DNA from: Lamellibrachia satsuma
Taxonomy: Eukaryota; Annelida; Polychaeta; Sabellida; Siboglinidae
Direction of reading: 5' to 3'
Length of the DNA stretch: 64,000 bases
NCBI GenBank assembly: GCA_033239005.1
Contig: BSQZ01000015.1
Coordinates: forward strand, 3,701,501-3,765,500
In this document: positions 49,173 to 62,545 of the stretch, in pieces
Layout of the letters: each line of letters opens with the position of its first letter
Position numbering within the stretch: position 1 is the first letter of the stretch
The notes under the pieces: model-generated
The model's input: the letters and a program-made list of their open reading frames with translations, nothing else
Databases searched by the model: none
What the model was told of the DNA's origin: nothing
Position numbers and translations under genes: made by a program

Positions 49173-51844
49173 CCGGTAAAATCGGCAATCCGCGGAGGTA
49201 CCTGTCTGTAACGGTGATCCACTTGGATTCGTTGTATAAGAACGCACTACTGGTGATGGGGATTTCACAATGCATAATATTAGAACAAAATAATCCACAT
49301 TTGGAACTAATCATATTTGGTTCTAATAAGTAGGCATAACATTGTCAGCCGTTTTGCCTGAAAATAATATTCCAACCTGCAGAGTGGATACTTAGAAACA
49401 AAAACACAAACGGCAACGAAACGGTGAGCTGTCCGGAGTAATAAAAATACAACCAAAGAGACAGACTAGAAAATGTGTGCAGAGAGTGCCGTAGCTAAGC
49501 TAATCTTGACGATATTGTATTTATAAAATCACTACGTATGAAAAGAGGGCATGCTGAGCCGATGACATTTTCGCCTGGCCCCGTCAAGAGGAATTTGACT
49601 GTTGAATCTTAAACCGACTGATCGAACTGACAGTCGACACAATGGTACTGCGTGACGTCAAGTGAAGTGAAACCAGCCTTCGTCAGTCATTCGATAAAGG
49701 GGTGAAGGGTTGTTATTCGCAATTTCAATGAGTTGTAATTGATGACGGACATAATGTCTTAAGTGGGAACAAACGTACTTCAGTGTATACGTCGTAAGTG
49801 ACCAGGGCGTGGAACAAGTCGGAAAACCTTTGCTCAAAAGTCTGGCCGCGGCACCGGTGACGAGAAACGTTGAAACCATCGAGACGTTTAACGTATCTGA
49901 AGTAGACAGTGCGGCACGCTAAGCGAACACGTCAAAAACCTGTACTAAAAAACAAACGAATGAGTCATACCTTAGTTCATCGTACCGATAGGTATTAACA
50001 ATCGTCCGCTTCCCCTAGAAACACTTGCACGAATTGCCGTAGTACTGCAATGATACTACACAGCTGAGCAGCACACTGGACCCATTCGACTTGGCCAAAC
50101 GCAGCATTGAAACTGTGCAGTTTGCATTTACATCAAACACATTTAGCCGAGATCGATTTTTGAAACACATATTCAGCAGTTGACCAGCCACAACAACGAT
50201 GTGGAGTGATTTGACCAGAAGCGGCCCATGTGGATTCATTTCACACACGTTTCATTCATTCAATGAAGCCAACGCACAGTTCTGCATCGACAGGGCCCAG
50301 CTGTCCTGCACGCTGTACCGAAGACGGCAACTATCGTTTCTAATTTTTATACTTGACATCGAAGACTTACCGAGACTTTGTGTAGAATTGCCTGTAGTAG
50401 ATCAGGCAACGCTTAACTGCAGTCTGAAACATCATACGAATATCCCTACTAAATTACATGCTAATTTAGAAACATCGAATAGATATTCATGTTACTTCCT
50501 AATCATCATATGTTTAGACAACCATAATTTTATTTAGGAACATCATTTCTATTCCCACAGAAATATCAGGAGTTGGGGGATCAACGAGAAATCTACACGA
50601 TCAAAATATGTTGGCTGCTGAGAAGCTGTATTGAAGTAATGTGCAAGAAACAAACTACTGTGATTTTTTAAGATTGGAAAGGATTACACAAAATAACGCT
50701 CATAAAATACAGGTTTATGTCCAAAACATTTATCGCACGGACTGTTTCAGTTAGACATGCCAAACAAGTGATAACAACAATCGACAGTGTCCTGCATTTC
50801 CGTGGCCCGAAACGGGGCCAGTCATCAACAGGGACAATAACATGTACACAATAGTTAAACTCAAATAAAATAATGTATACAAACCAACACAGGCAGTGTA
50901 ATTGTTTTATTCGTTGTTAATAAGTTAATAATTTATTACACGACACATTGCTCACATGCTATGACAACGCGGACTGTGATCTGTGCCAGCCGGTCGGACT
51001 GGCAACCAACAACTGATCATTCGGCAACGTTGGACATAGCTAAACTGGACATAGTGCACTTGCTGTGCAGATATAATGCTAAAATGTGATTACTGGCAAT
51101 GTCTGGCAAAGAAAATATAGTTTGATCACATATCTGCGTAGCTAAGCAAAATACATGCGCGACCGGTGTTTGCACTGTTTACGATCGACAGTACTTTGTG
51201 CTATAGCAGCTACGTCGACTCATATTTCCGAACGGAGGATTATATATGGCAAACAAGACAAGGCAGAATTAACTTCAACTATGGCAGTAATGTGTATACC
51301 ACGAACAAGTTTATACTGTCTTAACTGCGCATACTTAGTCACAACAGTGATGCGTACAAACGAAATAAAATGTCTATATTCTACCGTAGGGTGTCGTCTT
51401 AACCATACTTTGTTATTTGATCATTCATCGATTCAAATAGTGGATGTTGTGTATTTTTTATTTAGCTATTTGGCAATATTTAGTAGCCTGCGACATGTAG
51501 TTGGCAATTAGGTTTGCATGTTGTGGCGACATTCTGACTGTTCCACGGAGTAGAGTTTAATGGCTGTAACGGGGCAGATATGCCTATGCAGGCGGTTCAA
51601 TAAAGCTATCCTTCGGTTCATAGCTACCAAGGATGAGTAGATTTACACAATGATTTCGTATTCAATTGACCTTATCTTTTCCATTCACACGAACGTCTAA
51701 CTACTTATGTTCAATATATGAACATATCGAAGAACGGTACCACAAAGCACATTTCGTTCGAATAACAACAATGACTTGAACGGAAAATAAAAAAAATGCA
51801 ACACAAGTGAAGTAAATGCAGTGGCTACAATAAAGTAACCTAAA
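49173..51844. other. Intergenic stretch, no recognised gene
   Basis: Short frames such as 50015-50248 (minus; several Cys and NRS/NCT/NGS sequons) and 51155-51511 (plus) lack recognised domains or splice support. Confidence 0.35.
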
Positions 51845-51849
51845 TCGCA

Positions 51850-52592
51850 ACCGCACCAAGCTTGACACGGACAACCGCACCAAGCTTGACACGGACAACC
51901 GCACCAAGCTTGACACGGACAACCGCATCCAAGCTTGACACGGACAACCGCACCAAGCTTGACACGGACAACCGCATCCAAGCTTCACACGGACAACCGC
52001 ACCAAGCTTCACACGGACAACCGCACCAAGCTTCACACGGACAACCGCATCCAAGCTTCACACGGACAACCGCATCCAAACTTCACACGGACAACCGCAT
52101 CCAAGCTTGACACGGACAACTGCATCCAAACTTCACACGGACAACCGCATCCAAGCTCGACACGGACAACCGCGTCCAAGCTTCACACGAACAACCGCAC
52201 CAAGCTTCACACGGACATCCGCATCCAAACTTGACACGGACAACCGCGTCCAAGTTTCACACGGACAACCGCACCAAGCTTCACACGGACATCCGCATCC
52301 AAGCTTCACACGGACAACCGCGTCCAAGCTTCACACGGACATCCGCATCCAAGCTTGACACGGACATCCGCATCCAAGCTTGACACGGGCAACCGCACCA
52401 AGCTTCACACGGACAACCGCACCAAGCTTCACACGGACAACCGCATCCAAGCTTCACACGGAAAACCGCATCCAAGCTTCACACGGACAACCGCGTCCAA
52501 GCTTCTCACGAACAACCGCATCCAAGCTTCACACGGACAACCGCATCCAAATTTCACACGGACAATCGCATCCAAGCTTCACACGGACACGA
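51850..52592 (+). repeat. 24/25-bp minisatellite with HindIII site, about 30 copies
   Basis: Unit ACACGGACAACCGCA(T)CCAAGCTTC/G; the 24- and 25-bp forms differ by CACC versus CATCC and alternate along the array. Nearly every unit contains AAGCTT. It gives spurious repetitive frames. Confidence 0.96.
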
Positions 52593-53023
52593 ACATGCAA
52601 TTTGGGAAATCAACAGCTTTCACAGCGAACCTGGACTTATCACCTGTTGATAAAAATATCCAATAAACAATGATCAGTAACGAATTATTGATGTCCAGAA
52701 CTGAATTCTTAACCTCAACAACTATTTGCCAGACTGACATTCGATGTGGACATTTCAATCATGATTTATTATGTTAAAAAAGCTTACGTAAATTCAATAA
52801 TAGTACGTTTCTAAAACTTGGCATAAAGAACATTTGCCACGGACTAGACGCTTGGTGGTTTCGTGCGAACTGTTGGCGAGTTGCATGATCTGCCTTGCCA
52901 GTTGCTCTATCGTAGTACAGTAGCGACATCTCTACCCTACTAGCGGCGGTATATGTCTGATCGAATCTACCGCCGCTAACAGACTCGACATGTCGCTAAT
53001 ATACCACTCTCCGCAAGTGGCAC

Positions 53024-53224
53024 CTATAATATAGCACAGCCGCCCTTCTCCATGAAAGGGTTCTCCTTCTTATCGATGCCGCACAGGAACGGGTCGTTCT
53101 CCTTCCCCTGCTCCGTGTAGGCGACAATCGCCTTGATGGTCTGCGAGAGCGGCATGCGGGTGATGCTGCACTCGATGCGCAGCTGCTCGACGAGCTTCCT
53201 TTGTTGGGCGACAGCACCAGACAT
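53024..53224 (-). CDS. Gng: G-protein gamma subunit, paralogue C
   Basis: 66 codons from ATG at 53224 to TAG. Seen: MSGAVAQQRKLVEQLRIECS, ITRMPLSQTIKAIVAYTEQG, KENDPFLCGIDKKENPFMEK and the end GGCAIL. The N-terminal helix, DPFL and NPF boxes and geranylgeranyl-type CaaX are all intact. The middle helix (SQTIKAIVAYTEQG) departs most from A and B. A strong acceptor, TTGCTTCTGTTGTGCAG, ends at 53272, 47 nt upstream of the ATG, so a 5'UTR intron is likely. The in-frame Val-rich extension to 53317 is intron/UTR sequence and is not included. Confidence 0.94.
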   Translation of the reverse strand: MSGAVAQQRKLVEQLRIECSITRMPLSQTIKAIVAYTEQGKENDPFLCGIDKKENPFMEKGGCAIL

Positions 53225-53239
53225 GACGGGGCGGCGACA

Positions 53240-53800
53240 CAACACCGACACGACGACTACAACTACGACACCTGCACAACAGAAGCAACAAGAAAGCGGC
53301 GTCAGATCCCGCACCACCGCTCACACCTCCGCCCGTCACTCGCCCGCCAGCCACCAGATGGTGCTACGACCAGCCGCCATTGTTATGTTAAAGTGAACGC
53401 ATGGGACGAGGACAGGTTTTAATCTAATTTTGGACGAGCGCGTGTGGAAAATACTGTTGTGTAACATTACATAAGATGCCCGGTTAGCGATTGTCTTCAT
53501 ACCATGATCATGTTCAGACCCAATTATCATGTTATTATTAAATATACACCGATCGCTCTCACAAACACATAAAGGACAACGATAGCTTATACAGATCAAG
53601 ATCGGTTTTGCAAAAAGACAGTTAGCTGCATATGCTGCACGACTGATGCCGTCTTCTACAGACCACACATGTTCAGTTTCAGTAGTCGGTGTTTCCACCT
53701 CTTGTGTAATTTTCCTTATAACATTCTTTCTGTTGTCAATTCTGGTCCATTCACCCCGATGATGTATAATAAACGGTAAGTCTCTTAACAACACGCGCTT
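53240..53800. other. Sequence between gamma C and minisatellite
   Basis: A 152-codon minus-strand frame (53336-53794) starts at GTG and has no domain. CCAGCCGCCATTGTTATG (minus: CATAACAATGGCGG) near 53371 is a YY1-like ATGGCGG motif upstream of gamma C and could mark its promoter or first exon. Confidence 0.35.
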
Positions 53801-54084
53801 TCTCGTTAGTTGTCCTTTCAGTCCGGCTTATTCCTTCTCGTTAGTTGTCCTTTCAGTCCGGCTTATTCTTTCTCGTTAGTTGTCCTTTCAGTCTGCTTAT
53901 TCTTTCTCGTTAGTTGTCCTTTCGGTCCGGCTTATTCTTTCTCGGCAGTTGTCCTTTCAGTCGGCTTATTCTTTCTCGCCAGTTGTCCTTTCAGTGCGGC
54001 TTATTCCTTCTCGTTAGTTGTCCTTTCGGTTCGGCTTATTCTTTCTCGGCAGTTGTCCTTTCGGTTCGGCTTACTCTTTCTCGC
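53801..54084 (+). repeat. 34/35-bp minisatellite, 8 copies
   Basis: Units share TTCTCGTTAGTTGTCCTTTC and .GTCCGGCTTATTC; GTTAG alternates with GGCAG or GCCAG. Confidence 0.95.
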
Positions 54085-55787
54085 CCAGAGCATTTTATTA
54101 TTACCGTACGCGACCTTTTTGTGACTTCTTCGTAGTTCCATGTTCTTCGTTTACTCGCATGCACCTTTCAACTACATTTTCAGATCTGGTATAATTTTTT
54201 TTGCTCGCATTGCCTAAACATGTTTCCACATCTGCCCACAACCGATGAAACTAGCAAAAGAAACGCATATGACAAGACCTGTTTTGATATCAGTAATTGG
54301 GCTATTGCTCTATGTGGTTGTTGTTGTTGTTATTAGTCTCATGTGTTCACTTCAACGCATGCACATACCAAACGATTTTGGAGATACATTCCTTGCAGAA
54401 ACAGAATGTTTCAAAATATTTCTTCAACAAATTATGTTCACAATAACACGTTGACAGTCTTAGTTCAGCTTAACATTTGGTGGCAGGGCGGCGAGGTCAG
54501 GTTCCCGAGAAGCTGAGGATCGAAAACAAAGTACCATAGACAACGACAAGACTTACACACGATCGACCCCTGCTGCCAGACTCCAACAAGAGTTGGTTGG
54601 TGCGTGCTGCATCAACGGCGTAGACACGACGATGCACAACATGCCACCAATACTTATATACCTGGACGCTTAGCAGTTGTTCTGGCAGCAAGGGTCGTAT
54701 AAACAGTAGGTAGAGCAGGGTATATACGAAACACAAAGTAACGAAGATATACGGGATCCTAATAATAAAACTACCGATGTTTCTATTATATAACTATTAA
54801 CGTAAATGCAGCGGCGTCTCGTTTAGACTAGGCTCAGTCGAAGTGCATGTTACGACTGTACACGGCTATCAACTTAGCAGGAAAACAACGTATTAATTTA
54901 CCAGGAAACTTGGAAGGTACTGACGTAACATACTAGTACAAATTCATCAAAACCAACCAACAATGCATAAACAAAACAAAAAATCTTTGTCACACTAAAC
55001 CTACAAAACAAGATGACCATTGACATGCAAATCAAAGCAAAAAATAATAATCAAAGTGCAAACAAAATAAACAGGTGCGAAGAGGAAACGAGCATGCAGG
55101 TGGGGTGGAAACGATATTTGACATGCTTGGTGCACAAGATTCGCATATGTGCATGTGCAACTAGTACTAGCTTGTAGAAACGGACATCGAGACATTCAAC
55201 TATCCATCCAACTATCCATCCAGCAATTCTGACGAGACTAACGGCAAAATAAAATACAGTGATGTCCAGTGAAGCCAATATTGAACGAACAGTGTTGTCA
55301 TTGCACGAATCCAACAAGTGGTTTGGCCTATGAAGTAGGAGTGGTTGGTAACTAGCGTTACCAACTCACGTCCAACAAATGAACCATGTTTCGACGAGAG
55401 CAAGAATATCTGCGAAACAACCGGTCAGCTACCTTCACACGGACATCAACGCAACTCATGAATTAATGCAAACACATAACAGGCATGCGTATAGATTAGA
55501 AACTTGCATAGACAAAGCGATGCCACGTCGACAATCTTGCGTGTCCATCAGGCTCCCCATAGCGTGCGATTACAAAGCGGCAGCGTTATCCAGCGACGGG
55601 TCCTGTTCCAAGCACATCGCAGGAAAAGCACGGGCGACAAAGACTAGTGGGTGGTGACGGTTCGCGCAACGCACACGCCAGGCAGGCATTGTGAAAACTC
55701 TAGACGGCCCAATTAGGGCTTGTGTCGTGCGCAAGACAACGGTCATCCATTCACTCATTCACAGCTACAAATGTGTCGTGCCCTTAC
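54085..55787. other. Intergenic stretch, no recognised gene
   Basis: Plus-strand frame 54245-54454 is hydrophobic because of a (GTT)n run; it is not convincing. Confidence 0.4.
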
Positions 55788-56004
55788 CTTTTGACGCAGC
55801 AGGTGTGGGTGCGTGGATCGTGGGCCTCGTTGATACTTGGACGGCGTCTGCCAGCAGATGGACAACAAGTGTAAACGGATGAGCGGCCGAGGACTTCAGA
55901 CGAACTCTGTGTGCTACGGATACATGTTTATTAAAACAGAAACTGCTAGCAGTACTACAGGTGACGATGACCAATGCCACCAGGTATAGCAGCACAACAT
56001 TCAT
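55788..56004 (-). CDS. Candidate first exon of a secreted protein (signal peptide)
   Basis: From ATG at 56004: MNVVLLYLVALVIVTCSTAS is a textbook signal peptide with a likely cut after STA. Then SFCFNKHVSVAHRVRLKSSA, AHPFTLVVHLLADAVQVSTR and PTIHAPTPAASK. A strong donor, AAAAG|GTAAGG, ends the exon at 55788 in phase 1, the same phase as the 44.05-kb candidate. Family not recognised; no second exon assigned. Of the three signal-peptide candidates in the cluster this is the best. Confidence 0.4.
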
Positions 56005-56453
56005 TGCGTTGGTCTAGAAACTGTGGTGAAATATACCAGTAAAACGTACCCAAATTACGACTACATAAATATTACAACGATAAACTGACTCTCCGTTGTC
56101 AGACGAATCGAGTCGTAGCCGAAACGATAAATCACACAAACGTTATTGTAGGCCGTCAAGCTTTCAATACAGGCTGGCAGTGCGAAATTGGATTCCGTTT
56201 TTGTACGGAGAAAATACGCCCGTTCGGCGTCAGATATTGTATTACTTATTGTATTACTGACGGATCAACGCAGTGGTGTTGATTACTGCACGACACGTGC
56301 GCAGCAGTTGTCTTCAATTTTCACCAGGCTTACTCTAGAAAAATACGCTGCCAGTAATTACACCTTAACGAAATAACACAATTCTGCGGTTGAAGCAGTC
56401 CGTCAAGCATCCTACGTAATGTGGCTTCACATGTCCATTTTTAAAGGTTCCAA

Positions 56454-57689
<1,236 letters not shown>

Positions 57690-57808
57690 GAAAAATAAAA
57701 TATATTCGAAAAGTTCAAATCTTAACGAATACAATTAAATTCGACATCAAACTGGGGGCTGAGTTTCCATTTTAGCGACAACTGCGTTTGGTAAAATACT
57801 AATCTTAC

Positions 57809-58048
57809 ATTACAAGCCAGATTATCTCGGAGCGAAATCCCATATCCATTCGGGGAGTGGCAACTGCTAATGGAATATGTTGACGTGACTGACACGTGCG
57901 TGCAGCTGCCGACAATGCAAGTTGCAGAAATCCACACAGTAGGATTATAAATATACGTATTTATTGTACGAATATAAAACAGAGCTGCGGACAGAAACAG
58001 CAAAGAATGAACAATAGCAATGATATTGGATCTGGAGTGTTCCAGCAT
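57809..58048 (-). CDS. Candidate signal-peptide or signal-anchor exon
   Basis: From ATG at 58048 (context ACCATGC): MLEHSRSNIIAIVHSLLFLS, AALFYIRTINTYIYNPTVWI, SATCIVGSCTHVSVTSTYSI, SSCHSPNGYGISLRDNLACN, then a strong donor AAT|GTAAGA (phase 0). Hydrophobic start followed by a Cys-containing, Ser/Thr-rich stretch fits an extracellular protein. No family recognised. Confidence 0.3.
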
Positions 58049-58730
58049 GGTATTCTCTCACCTTAGAAAAGGGTGCGACAAGATAAGGGGAACGGAATAG
58101 CATTCATTACACATGGAAAACAGGCGTAAACTAGTCCTGGGACAGACTGCACAAAGTGTTGTTCTATCACAGACATGGTTCCCAACACTGCCGGGATGAC
58201 TGGAAACGTACATAACGACCACACATACACACATGCATTTACTTCACACAGACCAATTAATATCACACGTATCTAGCAAGCACGAAATAAATACTGTGTC
58301 GAACAATTTCTACGCTACACAAGCAAAGGGCTACACTGTAAAGCTAGTGAATCCACGTGCAGTAAGTGTTCCAAACAATTACCTTCGCTTTCAAGAACAC
58401 GAACAATTATTACACAAACATAATTACACAGTCGGTGTCATTCTGGGTGAGTGTGTGTGTAAACGCGATGCACAGCTTGTATTCATACCCATTTAGCAAT
58501 GCCCACGTAACCAACGGACTACACGCTTGCTGCATTTGTGTAGTGTCAACAACGAAAATACATATATTTTAGCAATGCCGTCCCCTGGTTTCACCCTATC
58601 AAATAACGTCCCGAACAACACTTTCAGATCTGTAGATTTTATAGAGTAGTTCGTCGCGCACCAGCATTAGCGGCCTAGATTGGTGGCCTTCTATTGATGG
58701 CAGCACCCCAGCTAACGGTGCCTAGAATAG

Positions 58731-58940
58731 TCAGAGGATGGTGCACGACTTCTTCTCCTTGAACGGATTATCCTTGACGGGGCAATAGAGCGGATCTGCC
58801 TGCAAGTTCTCGCGGCAGAAGTCGATGAGCCCCTGCACCGACTTGGACACCTTCATGCGCTCCATGCCGCAGTGGATGCGCAACTGCTCCACCTCGGTCA
58901 GCATCTTGGAGCGCTGCCCCTCGAAGCTCTGCGATGGCAT
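58731..58940 (-). CDS. Gng: G-protein gamma subunit, paralogue D
   Basis: 69 codons from ATG at 58940 to TGA. Seen: MPSQSFEGQRSKMLTEVEQL then RIHCGMERMKVSKSVQGLI, DFCRENLQADPLYCPVKDNP and FKEKKSC with CaaX box CTIL (geranylgeranyl type). The MKVSK..DFC..N..DPL..NPFKEKKSC pattern is closest to the canonical vertebrate GNG type, so D probably represents the oldest or most conserved member. It has a slightly longer N-terminus than B and C. An acceptor-like CGTCGGTCTGGTCAG ends at 58972, 31 nt upstream of the ATG (5'UTR intron). Coding sequence is in one exon, whereas vertebrate GNG genes carry an intron near KVSK. Confidence 0.94.
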   Translation of the reverse strand: MPSQSFEGQRSKMLTEVEQLRIHCGMERMKVSKSVQGLIDFCRENLQADPLYCPVKDNPFKEKKSCTIL

Positions 58941-58971
58941 GGTGGGCGGCGGTGACGACGACACCGAACGA

Positions 58972-59655
58972 CTGACCAGACCGACGAGGGTTAGTGTTCC
59001 GCGAACACCGATCGATCGATGCAAGCGGAATAGCGTGATCCTATCGAGACAAAGGAAACACGGTTAAGCCGACCCCCTCACTGACAAGACCATTGAAGGT
59101 TCCCTTTGTCTGTCCTATACCGTGCCTGCATTGTCCTGCCACGCCACCAAGGAGCCTTCTCTAATCACGACTTAGCAAGAGGAACTACCAGCAGAAAAGA
59201 TTGTGTATCGCAGGAGGTTATGGCCAAAGACACGTGGTGACAGTTCACGTCCGCGTGTGGCAAAGCGCAAGTTGTTTGTGAGTGCAAACACGCCCGTGCA
59301 GCTTTAGTGTCTCACTACCCAGCAATCACTGCACACAAGGGCTACCGTGCAAAGGTTTCACATCTACAGATATCTTGGCAACGTCAAACTCCATAAGGTA
59401 TGGAGATCCGTGTTGACTTGGTGCCACTGCCAGGGTCTGGTATACCAAAGAAGATGGTTCCAACCAGAAAACCTGTTCGCTATTCAGACAAATTGAACAC
59501 AAATGATAGAAAGCCATAGAAATGCAAGTGCGATCACTCAGAAACAGGAAGGTGCAACGTTTTAATTTGAAAATCACACATTGGTCAGTCTCAAAGATGT
59601 GTTCAGACAGGCCAATACGCCACAACTTCTTCTGGACAGTAAACCACCCCTGTCA
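58972..59655. other. Upstream of gamma D, no recognised gene
   Basis: A roughly 100-codon minus-strand frame (59326-59625) starts at TTG and lacks a known domain. Confidence 0.35.
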
Positions 59656-59820
59656 CTATCCCCACTGGCATAATTAGGGGGCATTGGGCCTTGGCCCCCT
59701 TTGGCTTAATGTTTCGATTTTGTCTCGTATGTAACCTGTTGCGCCACTACATGGTAGCATGGTAAACAAATAGATAACAAAGCTTGCCCCCACCCCCGCG
59801 AGACACTCCACCTACTTCAC
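59656..59820. repeat. Dispersed repeat (copy also at 14.33-14.52 kb)
   Basis: CCCACTGGCATAATTAGGGG.. at one end; GTTGCGCCACTAC, GTAGCATGGTAAAC and AAGCTTGCCCCC as in the other copy. Confidence 0.6.
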
Positions 59821-61920
59821 TGTTTTGGTCAGTAGAGATGACTAGATAAGCAGACATCTAACGTTAGCATTCACAAATTCAGCGTTGGGTTCTTTTGTAG
59901 CTGCAAATCGGTCTGTTACATTTGAACCCACACATGGTTATTCTGCAAGGCATGTTTACTTTTCACAGACCTTTGTTGGAATTAATGTAAATAAGCAATT
60001 CTCACAAAGTCGTCACTCATCACCTCACTTTTTGTGTAACATTTGAACGAGAACGAATAAAAATATCTGGTTTTGATTGAATGAATGTGAAAATAATTAA
60101 GAGGACACACTATACAGCTCATTCCTGTTGTTTGTTAGTGAGAATGATTTAGAAACCGAAAACATCTGTTTTATGGGCCTACAAAAACGTTGCATGCCAA
60201 GGAACCCAGGTGTTATTTTGCATTTACGCTACTGCATGAATCTTGTTGCCAATATACTGCCCTACCAAAGTGTCAAGTATTAAAAGAATATGTGCAGACT
60301 ATTTTTTATTGAATTTTTTTAACTGGGTGTGCCATGTTACTGGGGCTTGTCATCGCCCGACATTTGAGTTGTACGATGTCGTTTGGACAAATCAGGGGAA
60401 TTAACTTCATGGACAACAATTTTGACAAGTCTTAGCAATTGTTCTGATCATTTCATAACATGAGACACCTCATCCACCATACAAATCCCCTACTGAGTTG
60501 AACAACTATCTTTTCATATTGTTATTCTAGTATACTTTACTTTCTCCCCAGTCACCCAAACAATAAATAACATCCCTGCATCAAGTGTTAACTCTCAGGA
60601 TAATGTTGTTAACAGAAATAACATTTCTCACATGCAGCCAACTATATTCTTCAATATGTGCACAGTCAGAGCAAAGCATACGACTGAAGGGTCTATAGAC
60701 AGGACGGGAAGACAGATGTAGTGCAGTTACAAAGTTCTACAAACTAGGTGACTGTCAGAACTAGCAGGCAGGACACTGGACAAACAAATAAACCAAATAA
60801 GAAATCAGTGTTAACATTCCATACTGTCCATGACCACAGGATGGTCTTGAACAGTGTTGGATTCAACAGCAAATAAACTCAAAGTTGGTACAAAAACCAA
60901 ACACATTCATGCAGGTGAATCTATTTATCCCAAGAGATGGGTAACTATAATCTGTAACTGCACAAATGACCACATTTACAGTGATTTATGTCATATAAAT
61001 ATAATTCAATACAGTGCCCATGACAAATATATCAAACCACTGAAAAGTGACTGATTATTTTCAAGTTTTAAAATTTGCAATACACGAATGCAGACTGCAT
61101 GTTCTCAATAAAGCATGCCATCCTTTTATTATTGTTCAGAACATGGAACAATACATTATAATTAAATGAGATTATATTTCAATTATTAAATGTGTTAAAA
61201 ACAGTTATGTAATTACCCCATATCATGTACACTAAACTGAGGCTTACACTGTCATCAGTGGTAGGTGGATTGTGCACATTTAAATAAAATATGAAATGTG
61301 TACCGACCAGCATAAAGTAAACTGTCAAGTAAAAAAAATTCATAAAAAATGTGTAATGAAACATATGATTCTTAAACAAAACACATTTGAAGTTTTAAGA
61401 CAAATATAATTATGAAACAGTGTAAAAATTAAATGTATACAAAATGTATACAAAACTACATTAGGCTGCATCACATAAAAACTTTTCGTGCTAATTGTGG
61501 ATGGTTAAAAACGTGATTTACATTATATTTTATAGGGATCATTCCAAATTAACTCATCCAATATTCAGGGTGGTTTATTCGCTCAGCTGCTATCAGATGT
61601 GAGTGATTGATTTTGTTCACAAACGACGAGTTAATTATTGGAAACTGTTTTTAGACTACTAATTCAGTTGTTAATTTAAACATACCTGGTAACAACGACA
61701 TACTTATGTAATGTATGCTACGTCACAATGATTTATCAGTTACAGTCCTACTGAAACAAATTACTAACTACATTACCATCCAATACCAGGCACTTCCACA
61801 ATTCCATGATGATAGTTCAAATCATTTGAATTGTTGTAAAAAGAAGTATTATGATGAATTATCATAATACACAATCTTAAGGTATTGCATTTATCATCAC
61901 AATAAAGAAAAACAGAAACA
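59821..61920. other. A+T-rich stretch, no recognised gene
   Basis: No exon, RNA gene or element recognised. Confidence 0.4.
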
Positions 61921-61921
61921 A

Positions 61922-62152
<231 letters not shown>

Positions 62153-62221
62153 CACAACCTGGTATATATATAATTTGCAAACCCAAAAACTATGCAACAG
62201 CAGTTACTGTTTTTATTGCAG

Positions 62222-62222
<1 letters not shown>
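62153..62222 (+). repeat. Direct repeat copy 1 (partner 62478-62545)
   Basis: ACAACCTGGTATA.., TAATTTGCAAAC.CAAAAAC and TATGCAACAGCAGTTACTG recur 325 bp downstream with only a few differences. Confidence 0.9.

Positions 62223-62265
<43 letters not shown>
62222..62265. repeat. (TA)n microsatellite
   Basis: Directly follows direct repeat copy 1; absent after copy 2. Confidence 0.97.
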
Positions 62266-62268
<3 letters not shown>

Positions 62269-62477
62269 TTGTTTAACAAAATAATGGAGTAATTTTTAAA
62301 AGATGCAATAATTCTATTATAACGTTTCACTCTTTTTTGCCATTTGTTTTTTTTCAAATTCACTGAGAAGCCCCCCCAATGGAGCAACACTACTTGTAAA
62401 AACCTCCTAAATGGCTTTAAAAAAGAACTGCGATACTAACATTTTACATTAAATATTAATATATCTGCTATATATAT

Positions 62478-62545
62478 ACAACCTGGTATACATATAATTT
62501 GCAAACTCAAAAACTATGCAACAGCAGTTACTGTTTTTAATGCAG
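62478..62545 (+). repeat. Direct repeat copy 2 (partner 62153-62222)
   Basis: Near-identical to copy 1. Confidence 0.9.

Noticed and set aside
51697..52673. Repetitive frames (VRVKLG / TRTTAPS types)
   Set aside because: Artefacts of the HindIII minisatellite.
53336..53794. 152-codon minus-strand frame upstream of gamma C
   Set aside because: GTG start, no domain; its 3' part overlaps the likely gamma C promoter.
59326..59625. 100-codon minus-strand frame
   Set aside because: TTG start, no recognised domain.
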